Counted from the stretch's first letter, positions 25,489 through 33,248 are shown. The stretch: DNA of 33,248 nt from Gammaproteobacteria bacterium GWF2_41_13 (GCA_001801315.1 MGXI01000030.1:1-33248), one strand, 5' to 3'. Notes: generated by a model from the letters alone, not told the origin. Made by a program: numbers and translations.

Positions 25489-26838
25489 TTATTTCTTAAT
25501 TGAAAATCTAATACATCCTTTTATAAAACGACTGTTTTCGGCAAAAATACGCCCTTTATAATTAGCGGGCATTTCTAAAAGCGCTGAATCTTCTTGCGGC
25601 ATTTCTGAAGTTGACCTAACCCCATCGATATGTCCGTCAGCTTCGTGATGGAAGTAATTGCAGACAGCTCTTTTTGCAAAGGTTTCAATGGGTGTATTTT
25701 CCGCTTTTATCTCTTGATCCTCTACTTCAAGGTTAAATGTATCTACCAAGTACGCTATTTCAGGCATCGCTTTTAAAACGCTTTGTAATTGATGTGATAC
25801 CAACGAAGTCTCAAGAAGCGTAGGTTGTTGTAAAGAGTAATACACAAATGGCGGCGCCTCTGCGTTTAAATCAAACATCGCCGGCTGCATAAAAGTCGGA
25901 ATATAGTCTCTCAGTTTGTAGTCTTCAATGAGCACTTTTTGGAGCTCGCTAATTGGAGCGGCTTCATCATTAGTTGCCGCAGAAAAAGCAGGTAAGACGC
26001 CTGTTCCAACCAAAATAATATGCTTAACAATATGAACCAAATAAGGATTTGGCTTAAGATTTTGCGCAATCAGCTGATTGATGAATAATTCCCATACAAT
26101 ATCAAAAGTAACTTTGTTACGCCAATACTGAGATTGATCCCAACCATTCCTTAACATGTAATTATAAAAAGCTTTCCATTCCAGACTTTTATCTTTTATT
26201 GCCGTATCCATCCACTTATCGGAGAAAAATAAAAATTCGCTGCTCCATTGCTTATCAAAAGCTCGGCTATTAGCAATTTCTGTGAAAATCTGCCATTGAT
26301 CGACCAACCCTTTTGGTATTTGCGATCGGATACCATATTTTTTTCGTAATTCTTTATGAGAGGAAGCATCCGTCATTTTTGGTAATAAAAAAAGCGATCG
26401 GGCACCAGAAACGACTGACCATATACATTTTACGTAATAAGATTGTGGTGGATCTAGGTTTTCCCATAAACCCAAAATAAAACCGGGTTTAAATAGATTG
26501 AGACAAATAATTCTATCGGACATTTCATAATGAACTTCACTACAATTTTTTAAAACGATAGATATTGGCACAGAACGACGAGAAAGATTGTTTTTAAGTT
26601 CATTCGGAATAGAAGAAGAATTAATAGGCATGACTTTACCGTCTGGCGCAGGCAGACATAAAAGCCCGCTGCGAACAATCTTGGCACCAAAAGGATAAGA
26701 AGTTTTAAATAACAAAAAATCATTGCCCGGATTTATTTTGTCGATTATTTTGCAAAGATCAGGTTGCACCTTAAATATATCTGATCTGGCCTCTTTCCAA
26801 GTTAACCTATGGATTATCGCTCTATGTTTAAGATCCAT
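25489..26838 (-). CDS. Hypothetical protein, about 450 residues
   Basis: A soluble-looking protein with no recognised domain, signal or clear membrane helix. Features are an N-terminal alpha/beta part (about 30-150, FLLFKTSYPFGAKIVRSGLL and GFILGLWENLD), a segment WSVVSGARSLFLLPKMTDA, and a helical C-terminal half. Near the C-terminus EMPQEDSALLE is an acidic stretch of the kind that can precede Dot/Icm secretion signals, but that is weak evidence. AAGGA nine bases before the ATG at 26838 favours it over the ATG at 26847, which touches the same site. It could be a family restricted to Legionellales or an effector. I cannot assign a function. Confidence 0.72.
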   Translation of the reverse strand: MDLKHRAIIHRLTWKEARSDIFKVQPDLCKIIDKINPGNDFLLFKTSYPFGAKIVRSGLLCLPAPDGKVMPINSSSIPNELKNNLSRRSVPISIVLKNCSEVHYEMSDRIICLNLFKPGFILGLWENLDPPQSYYVKCIWSVVSGARSLFLLPKMTDASSHKELRKKYGIRSQIPKGLVDQWQIFTEIANSRAFDKQWSSEFLFFSDKWMDTAIKDKSLEWKAFYNYMLRNGWDQSQYWRNKVTFDIVWELFINQLIAQNLKPNPYLVHIVKHIILVGTGVLPAFSAATNDEAAPISELQKVLIEDYKLRDYIPTFMQPAMFDLNAEAPPFVYYSLQQPTLLETSLVSHQLQSVLKAMPEIAYLVDTFNLEVEDQEIKAENTPIETFAKRAVCNYFHHEADGHIDGVRSTSEMPQEDSALLEMPANYKGRIFAENSRFIKGCIRFSIKK

Positions 26839-26958
26839 ATTCGTCATTCCTTAAAAAATAAATACATCTGAATATCTTGAAAACTTACTTCCTTAATGAA
26901 ACTGATCAACCGCATTGTATTTCCTTTTGATCAAAAAATCTACGTTCGGCCCGAAACA

Positions 26959-26996
26959 CAAAAAAACAATAATTGCTCGATAGAATTGTTTTTTTG
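26959..26996. terminator. AT-rich perfect hairpin between two minus-strand genes
   Basis: Perfect 12-base arms CAAAAAAACAAT and ATTGTTTTTTTG around a 14-base loop. It lies in the 438-base gap 26848-27285 and reads as a weak bidirectional terminator-like structure. Confidence 0.35.
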
Positions 26997-27070
26997 ACTT
27001 CGATGTTTGCAGGGGAGTCTGAGCGACCACAACATACGCGAGTTTCGCATTTTGTTGGCCGTTTTCGCGC

Positions 27071-27187
27071 AGTCATTGCAAGGAGCGTGAGCGACGAAGC
27101 AGTTTTTTTCTGGACTGCTTCGTCGCTCACGCTCCTTGCAATGACGGGGCCGGGGTCTGGACTACTCGGCCATACCGCGCAATGACA
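27071..27187. repeat. Family B repeat block
   Basis: A near-perfect palindrome at about 27071-27147 with the core type 'agcgtgagcgacgaag' in both arms, followed by a decayed half (to 27187). Confidence 0.85.
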
Positions 27188-27191
27188 GAAG

Positions 27192-27275
27192 AATAAACTT
27201 CGCGTTTAGGGGCACCCCTTGTGGGTGCCCAACCCGAAGGCGCTCATAATTTTTGGCCGACCCCTTACGAATTCA
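27192..27275 (+). repeat. Family C repeat, copy 4, with linker AATAAACTTCGCGT (right direct repeat)
   Basis: Same order and orientation as 23013-23107: linker, GGGGCACCCCTTGTGGGTGC, then TCATAATTTTTGG and CGAATTCAT. An internal deletion shortens the right half. Confidence 0.8.
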
Positions 27276-27285
27276 TTATACGAAC

Positions 27286-29367
27286 TCAGGTCTTTAAATA
27301 CTCCGTCACTTCACTGCCATAAAAAATCTTTAGCTCTCGCAACAGTTGTTTTGCCGAGGAACGCTGTGCAAAACGGGTCGTTAAATCATCGGTCCATTGC
27401 CCTGTCTTTTTATTGACTAACACAGGAAAAAGTTTATTTTCCCGCCCATAAGGATAGAGCGCTAATATCCAATCTCCCGCATACACCGCTTTCTGCTTGG
27501 TAGGCAATAACTGCGCGATCATTTCTGGCTTAAGCATCACTTTCTCTGTAGTCGGATCAATTTCAAACACATCAGCACTTTGCAGCACAACATTCGGCAT
27601 TGAAATATCCGTCGAACGAATACCCAAAGGGGTAAAATCGAGCTCGACAAAAATAGATCTCGGCGATTTAAACGATAAGGTTTTTCCCTGCAAATAAGGG
27701 ACTAAAGATAGACCATCCGATTGTTGATTGGGAATTTTCAACAGCGACAAAATAGTCGGTTTAATATCAATCAACGACACAGGCGCGCTGATGGTTGCCG
27801 GTGTACCACTTGCAAAGCCCAACAATTGAAAAGCCAATAAATTTCGATATTGCGCCGTACTTAAAACGTCTGTACCATGACCCGCTGAGGTATTCAGCAT
27901 TTTATTACCAGGCTGCAGGGCGTTCAGTTTATCAACAATATCTGTCGCGCTCTGCTTCCCTCGAACAAAACCAGCCGTCGCAATTAAACGATCCCCAGCA
28001 ATACCAAAGGCATCACCATGATCAGACATCACAACGACAATCGCATTATCTAAATAATGGTGTGTTTGCAAATACGTCATGAGTTGATTGAATTGTTCAT
28101 CTAAACGAGGAATCGCCGTATCGTACAGTGGAGAATAACTCAACGTATCCGCATCCAATGGGGATTCTGCCCATTCATAAGGATAGTGCGCTAAATTCAA
28201 ATGAATCCCCGCAAAAATCGGCTGCACAGAATTGGGCGGTAATTGCGCTTCCAGTAAGCTAATAAAAGTTTTTGGGTCGTAAGTCGCCACTTCATCTCGA
28301 TTCCCAGGGATATCCGGATATAGCCATTCCCCCAGCCGGGTGTTAGAAATCAAATCGATCAGTGGCAAATTATCGACTAAATACATAATAAAGTTTCGCA
28401 CGGTCCCCGAAGGCCCAATTTGCTGATCAAACCCAAATTCAACGCCTAAATTATTAAAACGCCTACCGTCCGTCGCAAAAACAGTTTTATAACCATACGT
28501 TTTTAAAATAGCCGCCAAAGACGTATGAGAGAAATCCATACCGGCTGGATTGGTTAGCGTAAATCGAATATGATGATGTTTAGGATATTGTCCCGTTAAA
28601 ATAGAAACCCAGGCAGGATATGTTCTCGCGATGGGTGTCAAAGAAAAAGAAAAATTGGTTGATCCTTTCAAGAACCGATCAATGGCAGGCGTAGCGTTCT
28701 TCGTATAACCATAGTAATTTAATCGATCCGGCCGAACCGCATCTAATCCAATAATAAAAATATTCGGCCATTGTCGCGGCACAACTGGCGCAACTTGCGC
28801 TGCTCGCTCATGCATCGCCTCCGAAACTGTACCGATAATAACAACCCCTAACCCAATAAAAACAAGCCAACCTATTTTATGATAAAGCCTCAACCACTGA
28901 AGTACCCGCAATCCGGCTAATACAACAGCAATCACACAGGGAATAAGCGCCACAATAAGTACTGCACGTGCCAGCCAAAGAGGAAATAAAGAAAAAAATA
29001 ATTGGCCAAACACAGACAAGGGATAATAAATTTCATTCGCGAAAAATAAAATAATCGCGCCACAAAACCATAACCCAAAACCCCATTTGAAAAAATAGCG
29101 TTCAGGCAGTTTGGCATATTGGCTAGACAAAACACCCGTCCACCAAATCAACACTGCAAATCCGGCATACAATACGATTTGCAACCCCCAATACCAAGCA
29201 ACCATAAACCAAATACTAACAGGGATTTTAAAAACCGTGTGCAATGTTGCCGCTAAAATTACATTGGGGCCTTGTTCGCTGACTAAAAATATTTCTTGTC
29301 CAATAAAAAGCACCGCAGTTAATAATAAAATATAATTCAATAACTGCTTATTTTTATTTGTTTTCAA
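27286..29367 (-). CDS. Inner-membrane sulfatase-family protein (alkaline-phosphatase superfamily)
   Basis: A 693-residue protein with about five N-terminal membrane helices (first 180 residues) and a periplasmic sulfatase-type domain. Metal-site motifs are NIFIIGLDAVRPD at the domain start and VVMSDHGDAFG. The nucleophile region is SLTPIARTYPAWVSILTG, where a Thr or Ser rather than a modified Cys would act. That layout is typical of phosphoethanolamine or phosphoglycerol transferases and YejM-like proteins more than of true sulfatases, so modification of LPS or a surface glycan is plausible. A TTG at 29367 follows AGGAAGGA by 7 bases and puts the first helix at the N-terminus. A GTG at 29445 lacks such a site. 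Confidence 0.8.
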   Translation of the reverse strand: MKTNKNKQLLNYILLLTAVLFIGQEIFLVSEQGPNVILAATLHTVFKIPVSIWFMVAWYWGLQIVLYAGFAVLIWWTGVLSSQYAKLPERYFFKWGFGLWFCGAIILFFANEIYYPLSVFGQLFFSLFPLWLARAVLIVALIPCVIAVVLAGLRVLQWLRLYHKIGWLVFIGLGVVIIGTVSEAMHERAAQVAPVVPRQWPNIFIIGLDAVRPDRLNYYGYTKNATPAIDRFLKGSTNFSFSLTPIARTYPAWVSILTGQYPKHHHIRFTLTNPAGMDFSHTSLAAILKTYGYKTVFATDGRRFNNLGVEFGFDQQIGPSGTVRNFIMYLVDNLPLIDLISNTRLGEWLYPDIPGNRDEVATYDPKTFISLLEAQLPPNSVQPIFAGIHLNLAHYPYEWAESPLDADTLSYSPLYDTAIPRLDEQFNQLMTYLQTHHYLDNAIVVVMSDHGDAFGIAGDRLIATAGFVRGKQSATDIVDKLNALQPGNKMLNTSAGHGTDVLSTAQYRNLLAFQLLGFASGTPATISAPVSLIDIKPTILSLLKIPNQQSDGLSLVPYLQGKTLSFKSPRSIFVELDFTPLGIRSTDISMPNVVLQSADVFEIDPTTEKVMLKPEMIAQLLPTKQKAVYAGDWILALYPYGRENKLFPVLVNKKTGQWTDDLTTRFAQRSSAKQLLRELKIFYGSEVTEYLKT

Positions 29368-29470
29368 GAAAAAATCCTTCCTAAAATTACATACTCGTAG
29401 TGAATCATATTTATAAAACTGAGATTCTTCATTTAGCCAGGTCACGCAACGAACATGCTGTTATTCTTCT

Positions 29471-29600
29471 GTCATTGTGAGGCGAAGCAATCCAGTTCTC
29501 CTCCGTCGTCCCGCACTTCGTATCCGTCATTGCGAGGAGCGTGAGCGACGAAGCAATCCAGTTTTTTCCTGGATTGCTTCGGCTGCGCCTCGCAATGACA
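29471..29600. repeat. Family B repeat block with chimeric arms
   Basis: A half-element (29471-29494) and a hairpin at about 29526-29600. The left arm has the 'agcgtgagcgacgaag' core and the right arm 'cgaagccgacgcggag'-type sequence, so the outer stems pair but the cores do not. The remaining bases of the gap 29368-29635 show nothing else. Confidence 0.8.
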
Positions 29601-29635
29601 GCACAAAAATAATGAGTAAATTGCAAAATTCTAGT

Positions 29636-30793
29636 TTACAAACAATCTCGATAAATCAGCTCGCTTTCACTTAAACCAATCTTCTCATGTTCGCCCAATG
29701 CTGTTAATTGATGCCGTTTTAATTGCGCCAACAATTTCGGAATGGCCGACGCATCGATGCCATAATCACGTAGCTGAGTTTTAACGCCTAAACCAGAGAA
29801 GAAATCGCGCGTTTTAGTAATCGCTAATTCAATACGTTCATCAAGCGATCCACTCCGAATACCAAAGATGCGTTCACCATATTGTAATATTTTTTCTTCC
29901 TTTTGCTTTCGACAAACACGCATCACACTCGGCATAATAACAGCTAAAGTTTGCGCATGATCCAACCCGCACAGTGCTGTCACTTCATGTCCCAACATAT
30001 GGGTTGCCCAATCTTGTGGAACACCGGCGCCAATCAATCCATTCAACCCCAATGTCGCACACCACATAATATTTGCTCTGGCTGCATAATTCGCTGGCTC
30101 TCGCATCACTTTTGGCGCTTCCTCAATCAGCGTCAGTAAAATACTTTCTGAAAAACGATCCTGCAACGCCGCTTGAACAGGGTATGTTAAATACTGTTCC
30201 ATCACATGAACAAACGTATCAATAATACCATTAGCCGTTTGCCGATCAGGCAAAGTATAGGTCGTCGTTGGATCTAGCACAGCAAATTTGGGAAAAACAA
30301 GCGGGTTCATGAAAACTAATTTATCCCCCGTGCTTTCACGGCTAATCACAGCCCCTGAATTCATTTCAGACCCTGTCGCTGGTAAGGTCAACACCGATCC
30401 AAAAGATAATGCCTGCGTAATGGTCGCTTGCTTTTCTAAAATATCCCAAGGCTCTCCTGTAAAAGGTACTGCCGCTGCGATAAATTTGGTCCCGTCAATA
30501 ATCGATCCACCACCGACGGCCAAAAGAAAATCCACTTGGTGTTGTCTGGCAAGCGTGACGGCTTTCATTAAAGTTTCATATTTTGGATTAGGCTCGATCC
30601 CTTCAAATTCCCATACATGTGGATAATCTTTTAACGCGGTTTTAACTTGATCATAAACGCCATTTTTTTTAATGCTCCCTTGTCCATACGTAATCAAAAT
30701 ACGCGCGTCCCTGGGAATTGCCGTTGCCAAAGAAGCGATCTGACCTTCCCCAAAATAAATTTTAACGGGATTATAAAATTCAAAATTCAACAT
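29636..30793 (-). CDS. yqhD: YqhD-type NADPH-dependent aldehyde reductase (metal-dependent alcohol dehydrogenase)
   Basis: Cytoplasmic enzyme that reduces short-chain aldehydes, including lipid-peroxidation products, with NADPH. The 385-residue protein follows E. coli YqhD closely in order: DARILITYGQGSIKKNGV, FEGIEPNPKYETLM, LAVGGGSIIDGTKFIAAA and LTLPATGSEMNSGAVISR. The metal ligands are Asp192, His196 (IIDTFVHVMEQY), His265 and His279 (THMLGHEVTALCGLDHAQT). It is likely an oxidative-stress detoxification gene. It stands alone between repeats, and about 480 bases separate it from the divergent ridA. Confidence 0.93.
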   Translation of the reverse strand: MLNFEFYNPVKIYFGEGQIASLATAIPRDARILITYGQGSIKKNGVYDQVKTALKDYPHVWEFEGIEPNPKYETLMKAVTLARQHQVDFLLAVGGGSIIDGTKFIAAAVPFTGEPWDILEKQATITQALSFGSVLTLPATGSEMNSGAVISRESTGDKLVFMNPLVFPKFAVLDPTTTYTLPDRQTANGIIDTFVHVMEQYLTYPVQAALQDRFSESILLTLIEEAPKVMREPANYAARANIMWCATLGLNGLIGAGVPQDWATHMLGHEVTALCGLDHAQTLAVIMPSVMRVCRKQKEEKILQYGERIFGIRSGSLDERIELAITKTRDFFSGLGVKTQLRDYGIDASAIPKLLAQLKRHQLTALGEHEKIGLSESELIYRDCL

Positions 30794-30909
30794 GGAAATT
30801 TTCCTTCATCATTAGGGTTTTATGAGTCTGTAACAAAAACGTGGATACTTTCTCTTCCGTTAAAAATACCAGTCGCCCAAATTCTGTTACGAAACCATTT
30901 TATTTTTTT

Positions 30910-30961
30910 GCGCACGACAATTTGATCCGCACTTCCCTTTAATTCATTTTTTGTCGTACGC
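30910..30961. repeat. Inverted repeat upstream of ridA
   Basis: Arms GCGCACGACAA (30910-30920) and TTGTCGTACGC (30951-30961) with one mismatch and a 30-base centre. It matches no other repeat here and could be an operator or a remnant. In the gap 30794-31273 the other items are a TATAAT at 30990-30995, which lacks a good -35, and the MITE that follows. Confidence 0.4.
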
Positions 30962-31008
30962 TAAGGTTTTATTTAACCATGGAATTCAATATAATGCTAT
31001 GTGAAATT

Positions 31009-31182
31009 GTAACTCCCCAGCTGAGATCGTGATGATACAAGAACGTTCAGATTTTGGATGATTTTTGACGAAAAATTGATGAAAAAGCGGAGTGTACACG
31101 GGAGCACATGAGCATTTTGAAGAGATTTTTCGTCAAAAAGCACCAAAAGATGGACGTTCCTGTGAGCGTGCTGAGTAGTTAC
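31009..31182. mobile_element. Family A MITE, copy 4 (174 bp, longest; target duplication GTGAAATT)
   Basis: Ends GTAACTCCCCAG (31009) and CTGAGTAGTTAC (to 31182), flanked by exact 8-base GTGAAATT at 31001-31008 and 31183-31190. It has both inner arms (GATTTTTGACGAAAAA and GATTTTTCGTCAAAAAG), so the whole unit is a near-complete palindrome. The shorter copies look like deletion products of this form. Confidence 0.92.
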
Positions 31183-31273
31183 GTGAAATTTAATGCGGAT
31201 TTTGGGTGTAATCCCGTGCGCGAGCGGATTAGCCATTCAATAACAATCTCTTTCAACAGAGGACTTTAAACCT

Positions 31274-31654
31274 ATGAAACAAATCATTCATACCGATAAC
31301 GCCCCGAAAGCCATTGGGACTTATTCTCAAGCAGTCAAAGTCGGCAATACGGTTTATCTCTCCGGGCAAATCCCATTGGATCCCAAAACTATGGCGCTAG
31401 TTTCCGATGATTTCAGAGCACAGACAACGCAAGTCATGCTTAATTTAAAAGCTGTAATCGAAGCGGCTGGCGGATCCTTGTCACAATTGGTAAAACTCAA
31501 TGTTTACCTTACTGATCTATCCAATTTCTCCACAGTGAATGAAGTACTTGCAGAGTTTTTACAGCCCCCCTATCCTGCGCGTGCTGCTGTGCAAATTTGC
31601 GCGCTCCCCAAAAATTCGCAAGTTGAAATTGAGGGTGTTTTGGTGCTGGGTTAA
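31274..31654 (+). CDS. ridA: RidA, reactive enamine/imine deaminase
   Basis: Trimeric cytoplasmic enzyme that hydrolyses 2-aminoacrylate and related imines set free by PLP enzymes, protecting other PLP enzymes from damage. The 126-residue protein has the family motifs [37 protein letters not shown] with the catalytic Arg103, and VEIEGVLV with Glu120. GAGG precedes the ATG at a slightly long spacing. Its stop is 26 bases before the tryptophanase-like gene, which makes exactly the intermediate RidA removes, so the two probably form an operon. Confidence 0.95.
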   Translation: MKQIIHTDNAPKAIGTYSQAVKVGNTVYLSGQIPLDPKTMALVSDDFRAQTTQVMLNLKAVIEAAGGSLSQLVKLNVYLTDLSNFSTVNEVLAEFLQPPYPARAAVQICALPKNSQVEIEGVLVLG

Positions 31655-31680
31655 TTCATCATTTTTAAGGATACTTTCCA

Positions 31681-33042
31681 ATGACACACACAACCATGAC
31701 ACCCTTCCGTATCAAAGTAGTAGAGCCTATTAAAATCACAACGACCGAAGAACGAAAAGAAGCTTTGAAAGAAGCACGTTATAATGTTTTTTCATTGCCC
31801 GCTGAGCTATGTTATATCGATCTATTAACAGACAGCGGCGCCTGCGCCATGTCTACCAACCAATGGGCTGCCATGATCACAGCGGATGAAAGCTATGCGG
31901 GCAGTCGATCTTGGTTTCATTTCGAAAATACGCTGAAGGCCATCACGCGCAAAAAACACATTTTCCCCGTTCATCAAGGTCGTGCCGCGGAAAGCTTGTT
32001 AATGCAATCTCGAGTTAAGCCGAATGATGTCATCCCCAGCAATTGCCATTTCGACACCACTCGAGCCAATATCGAATTTGTGGGCGCTAAAGCGATTGAC
32101 TTAGTCATTAACGACGGACTAGACCCTCATAAAGAAATTCCTTTTAAGGGAAACATGGATGTTCAACAACTAGAACAGTGCATTCAACAATATGGCAAAG
32201 AACGCATCCCCTTTTGTATGCTGACCATAACCAACAACAATAATGGCGGACAACCTGTCTCCATGGAAAACATCAAGGCAATTAAAAGTACATTAATAAA
32301 ATATGGCATTCCACTCGTCATAGACGCGTGCCGATTTGCTGAAAACGCTTACTTTATCCGAGAGCGAGAATCCGGCTACGCCAATAAAAGCTTGATCGAA
32401 ATTGCGCAAACCCTATTTTCTTATGCGGATGCTGCCATGATGAGTTGCAAAAAAGATGGGCTCGTCAACATGGGTGGATTTTTCGTCTGTGATTCGGAAA
32501 GCTGGGCTGAAGATTATTGTAATTTGCTTATTTTACGAGAAGGATTTCGCACTTATGGGGGTCTAGCCAGTCGAGACCTCAATGCCATTGCGGTTGGGTT
32601 AATGGAATCCCTGAATTATGATTATCAAAAATACCACCATCAGATGATTCATTATGCGGCTGATCGATTATCCGCGGCAGGCATTCCGCTCGTCAAACCG
32701 TTTGGCGGCCATGCGATTTTTTTAAATGCCAGTGAATTTTTATCCCATTTATATAAGGATCAACTCCCCGCCATCGCTTTAGTTAATGCGCTTTATTTAG
32801 AGGGTGGCATTCGAACAACCGCGATGGGATACACGCAAAAGGACTGTAAAAAATGTGTTTCAGCCGAATTAACGCGTTTATGTTTTCCTCAACGCGCTTA
32901 CATGCAAAACCATCTCGATTACGTTATCGAAATCATTCTGGCGCTATGGGAAAAGCGCGCACAATTACCGGGTTATCGCGTCTCTCAACAACATGGAAAA
33001 TTATTGCAATATTTTCGATGTGAGTACGAACAAATATGGTAA
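31681..33042 (+). CDS. Tryptophanase / tyrosine phenol-lyase family beta-eliminating lyase, tryptophanase-like
   Basis: PLP enzyme that cleaves an aromatic amino acid to indole or phenol plus 2-aminoacrylate, which becomes pyruvate and ammonia. The 453-residue protein has IDLLTDSG, the HQGRAAE loop, FDTTRAN, NNNNGGQPVSM, VIDACRFAENAYFI and the PLP-lysine motif MMSCKKDGLVNMGG with Lys258. At two positions that separate the subfamilies it has Asp125 (Asp in tryptophanase, Thr in TPL) and Met382 (Arg in TPL), so tryptophanase-like activity is more likely. AAGGA ten bases upstream supports the start. The final residue and stop come from a family A MITE: the end now reads QIW and was once probably Q-I/A-C. 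Confidence 0.85.
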   Translation: MTHTTMTPFRIKVVEPIKITTTEERKEALKEARYNVFSLPAELCYIDLLTDSGACAMSTNQWAAMITADESYAGSRSWFHFENTLKAITRKKHIFPVHQGRAAESLLMQSRVKPNDVIPSNCHFDTTRANIEFVGAKAIDLVINDGLDPHKEIPFKGNMDVQQLEQCIQQYGKERIPFCMLTITNNNNGGQPVSMENIKAIKSTLIKYGIPLVIDACRFAENAYFIRERESGYANKSLIEIAQTLFSYADAAMMSCKKDGLVNMGGFFVCDSESWAEDYCNLLILREGFRTYGGLASRDLNAIAVGLMESLNYDYQKYHHQMIHYAADRLSAAGIPLVKPFGGHAIFLNASEFLSHLYKDQLPAIALVNALYLEGGIRTTAMGYTQKDCKKCVSAELTRLCFPQRAYMQNHLDYVIEIILALWEKRAQLPGYRVSQQHGKLLQYFRCEYEQIW

Positions 33043-33115
33043 TCATTTACCGCGATCTTGATGATATAAGAACGTTCAGATTTTGAGCATTCCTTAGAAA
33101 GCACTGAATAGTTAC
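33039..33115. mobile_element. Family A MITE, copy 5 (77 bp, internally deleted), in the end of the lyase gene
   Basis: Ends GTAATCATTTACC (33039) and GAATAGTTAC (to 33115). The flanks CAAATATG (33031-33038) and CAAGCATG (33116-33123) match at 6 of 8 bases, differing by two transitions, so this is an older insertion. The centre between the inner arms is deleted. Its TAA is the stop of the lyase gene. The old stop TAG survives at 33125-33127. Confidence 0.85.
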
Positions 33116-33219
33116 CAAGCATGTTAGTCAGTTGACGGCACGGTAAACGCATCTAAATTGGCCTAAATTTCGGGCAAGAAAATCGGATTTTAAATGAACT
33201 CAATCATTGTCCTGTGCAA

Positions 33220-33248
33220 TGAATTCGGGCGACCCTTTGTGGTCACCC
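33220..33248. repeat. Family C repeat, partial copy at window edge
   Basis: Starts TGAATTCGGGCGACC and continues with TTTGTGGTCACCC to the last base, matching the reversed end of the copy at 23013. Cut by the window edge. Bases 33116-33219 show no gene. Confidence 0.5.

Noticed and set aside
22900-27275. The csrA segment as an integrative conjugative element
   Set aside because: CsrA paralogues do occur on such elements in Legionella, but there is no integrase, relaxase, conjugation gene or tRNA attachment site here. Only the flanking direct repeats are supported.
31681-33042. Naming the lyase as tyrosine phenol-lyase
   Set aside because: The SYADAAMMSCKKD region resembles TPL, but the TPL-specific Thr and Arg are replaced by Asp125 and Met382. 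A tryptophanase-like call is safer, without a gene symbol.

Overview
The window is a chromosomal segment of a gammaproteobacterium of the order Legionellales, probably close to Coxiellaceae. The main evidence is the dotD-dotC-dotB gene order of a Dot/Icm type IVB secretion system at the left edge. An LbtU-like porin and a putative secreted clan-CE cysteine protease agree with this. I cannot name the genus from sequence alone.

Layout. 1-1941 (minus): dotD, dotC and a dotB cut by the window edge. 2444-4916 (plus): a small unknown gene and RNase R. 5082-6692 (minus): a protein with a His-Asp-Gln-Cys clan-CE protease core plus a C-terminal membrane hairpin, a strong effector candidate. 6857-7098 (minus): tRNA-Pro, tRNA-Arg and tRNA-His behind one good promoter. 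7439-8302 (plus): folD. 8630-13716 (minus): a surface-glycan block of three glycosyltransferases (GT2, GT9, GT4) in overlapping order plus a Wzx-like flippase. 14243-15247 (minus): a lone radical SAM enzyme. 15513-17003 (minus): an LbtU-like outer-membrane porin, divergent from ftsZ (17260-18426), which stands apart from its usual division-gene partners. 18609-20750: a small unknown gene, then nusB and glyA on the minus strand. 20906-22798: a polytopic GT-C-like protein. 23199-24283 (minus): a csrA operon with an unknown gene in front and two small helical-repeat genes behind. 24627-26838: a methyltransferase and an unknown 450-residue protein, convergent. 27286-29367 (minus): a membrane sulfatase/phosphotransferase-type protein. 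29636-30793 (minus): yqhD. 31274-33042 (plus): ridA and a tryptophanase-like lyase, which fit together because the lyase chemistry yields the aminoacrylate that RidA removes.

The most unusual feature is the repeat content. I see at least four families of small palindromic repeats filling nearly every long gap. One (here family A) is a miniature inverted-repeat transposable element whose ends read GTAA inward and which makes 8-9 bp target duplications that can still be read directly. Three of its five complete copies sit in the last codons of a gene (ftsZ, glyA, tryptophanase-like gene), and a partial copy does the same at a glycosyltransferase gene. In each case the TAA in the element's end is now the stop codon. 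Two further genes (wzx-like, radical SAM) end inside a second repeat family that supplies a TGA. The pre-insertion ends can be rebuilt from the duplications. Other observations are a terminator-like hairpin plus a CsrA-type site inside the 3' end of the gene in front of csrA, and near-identical direct repeats that flank the csrA/methyltransferase block.
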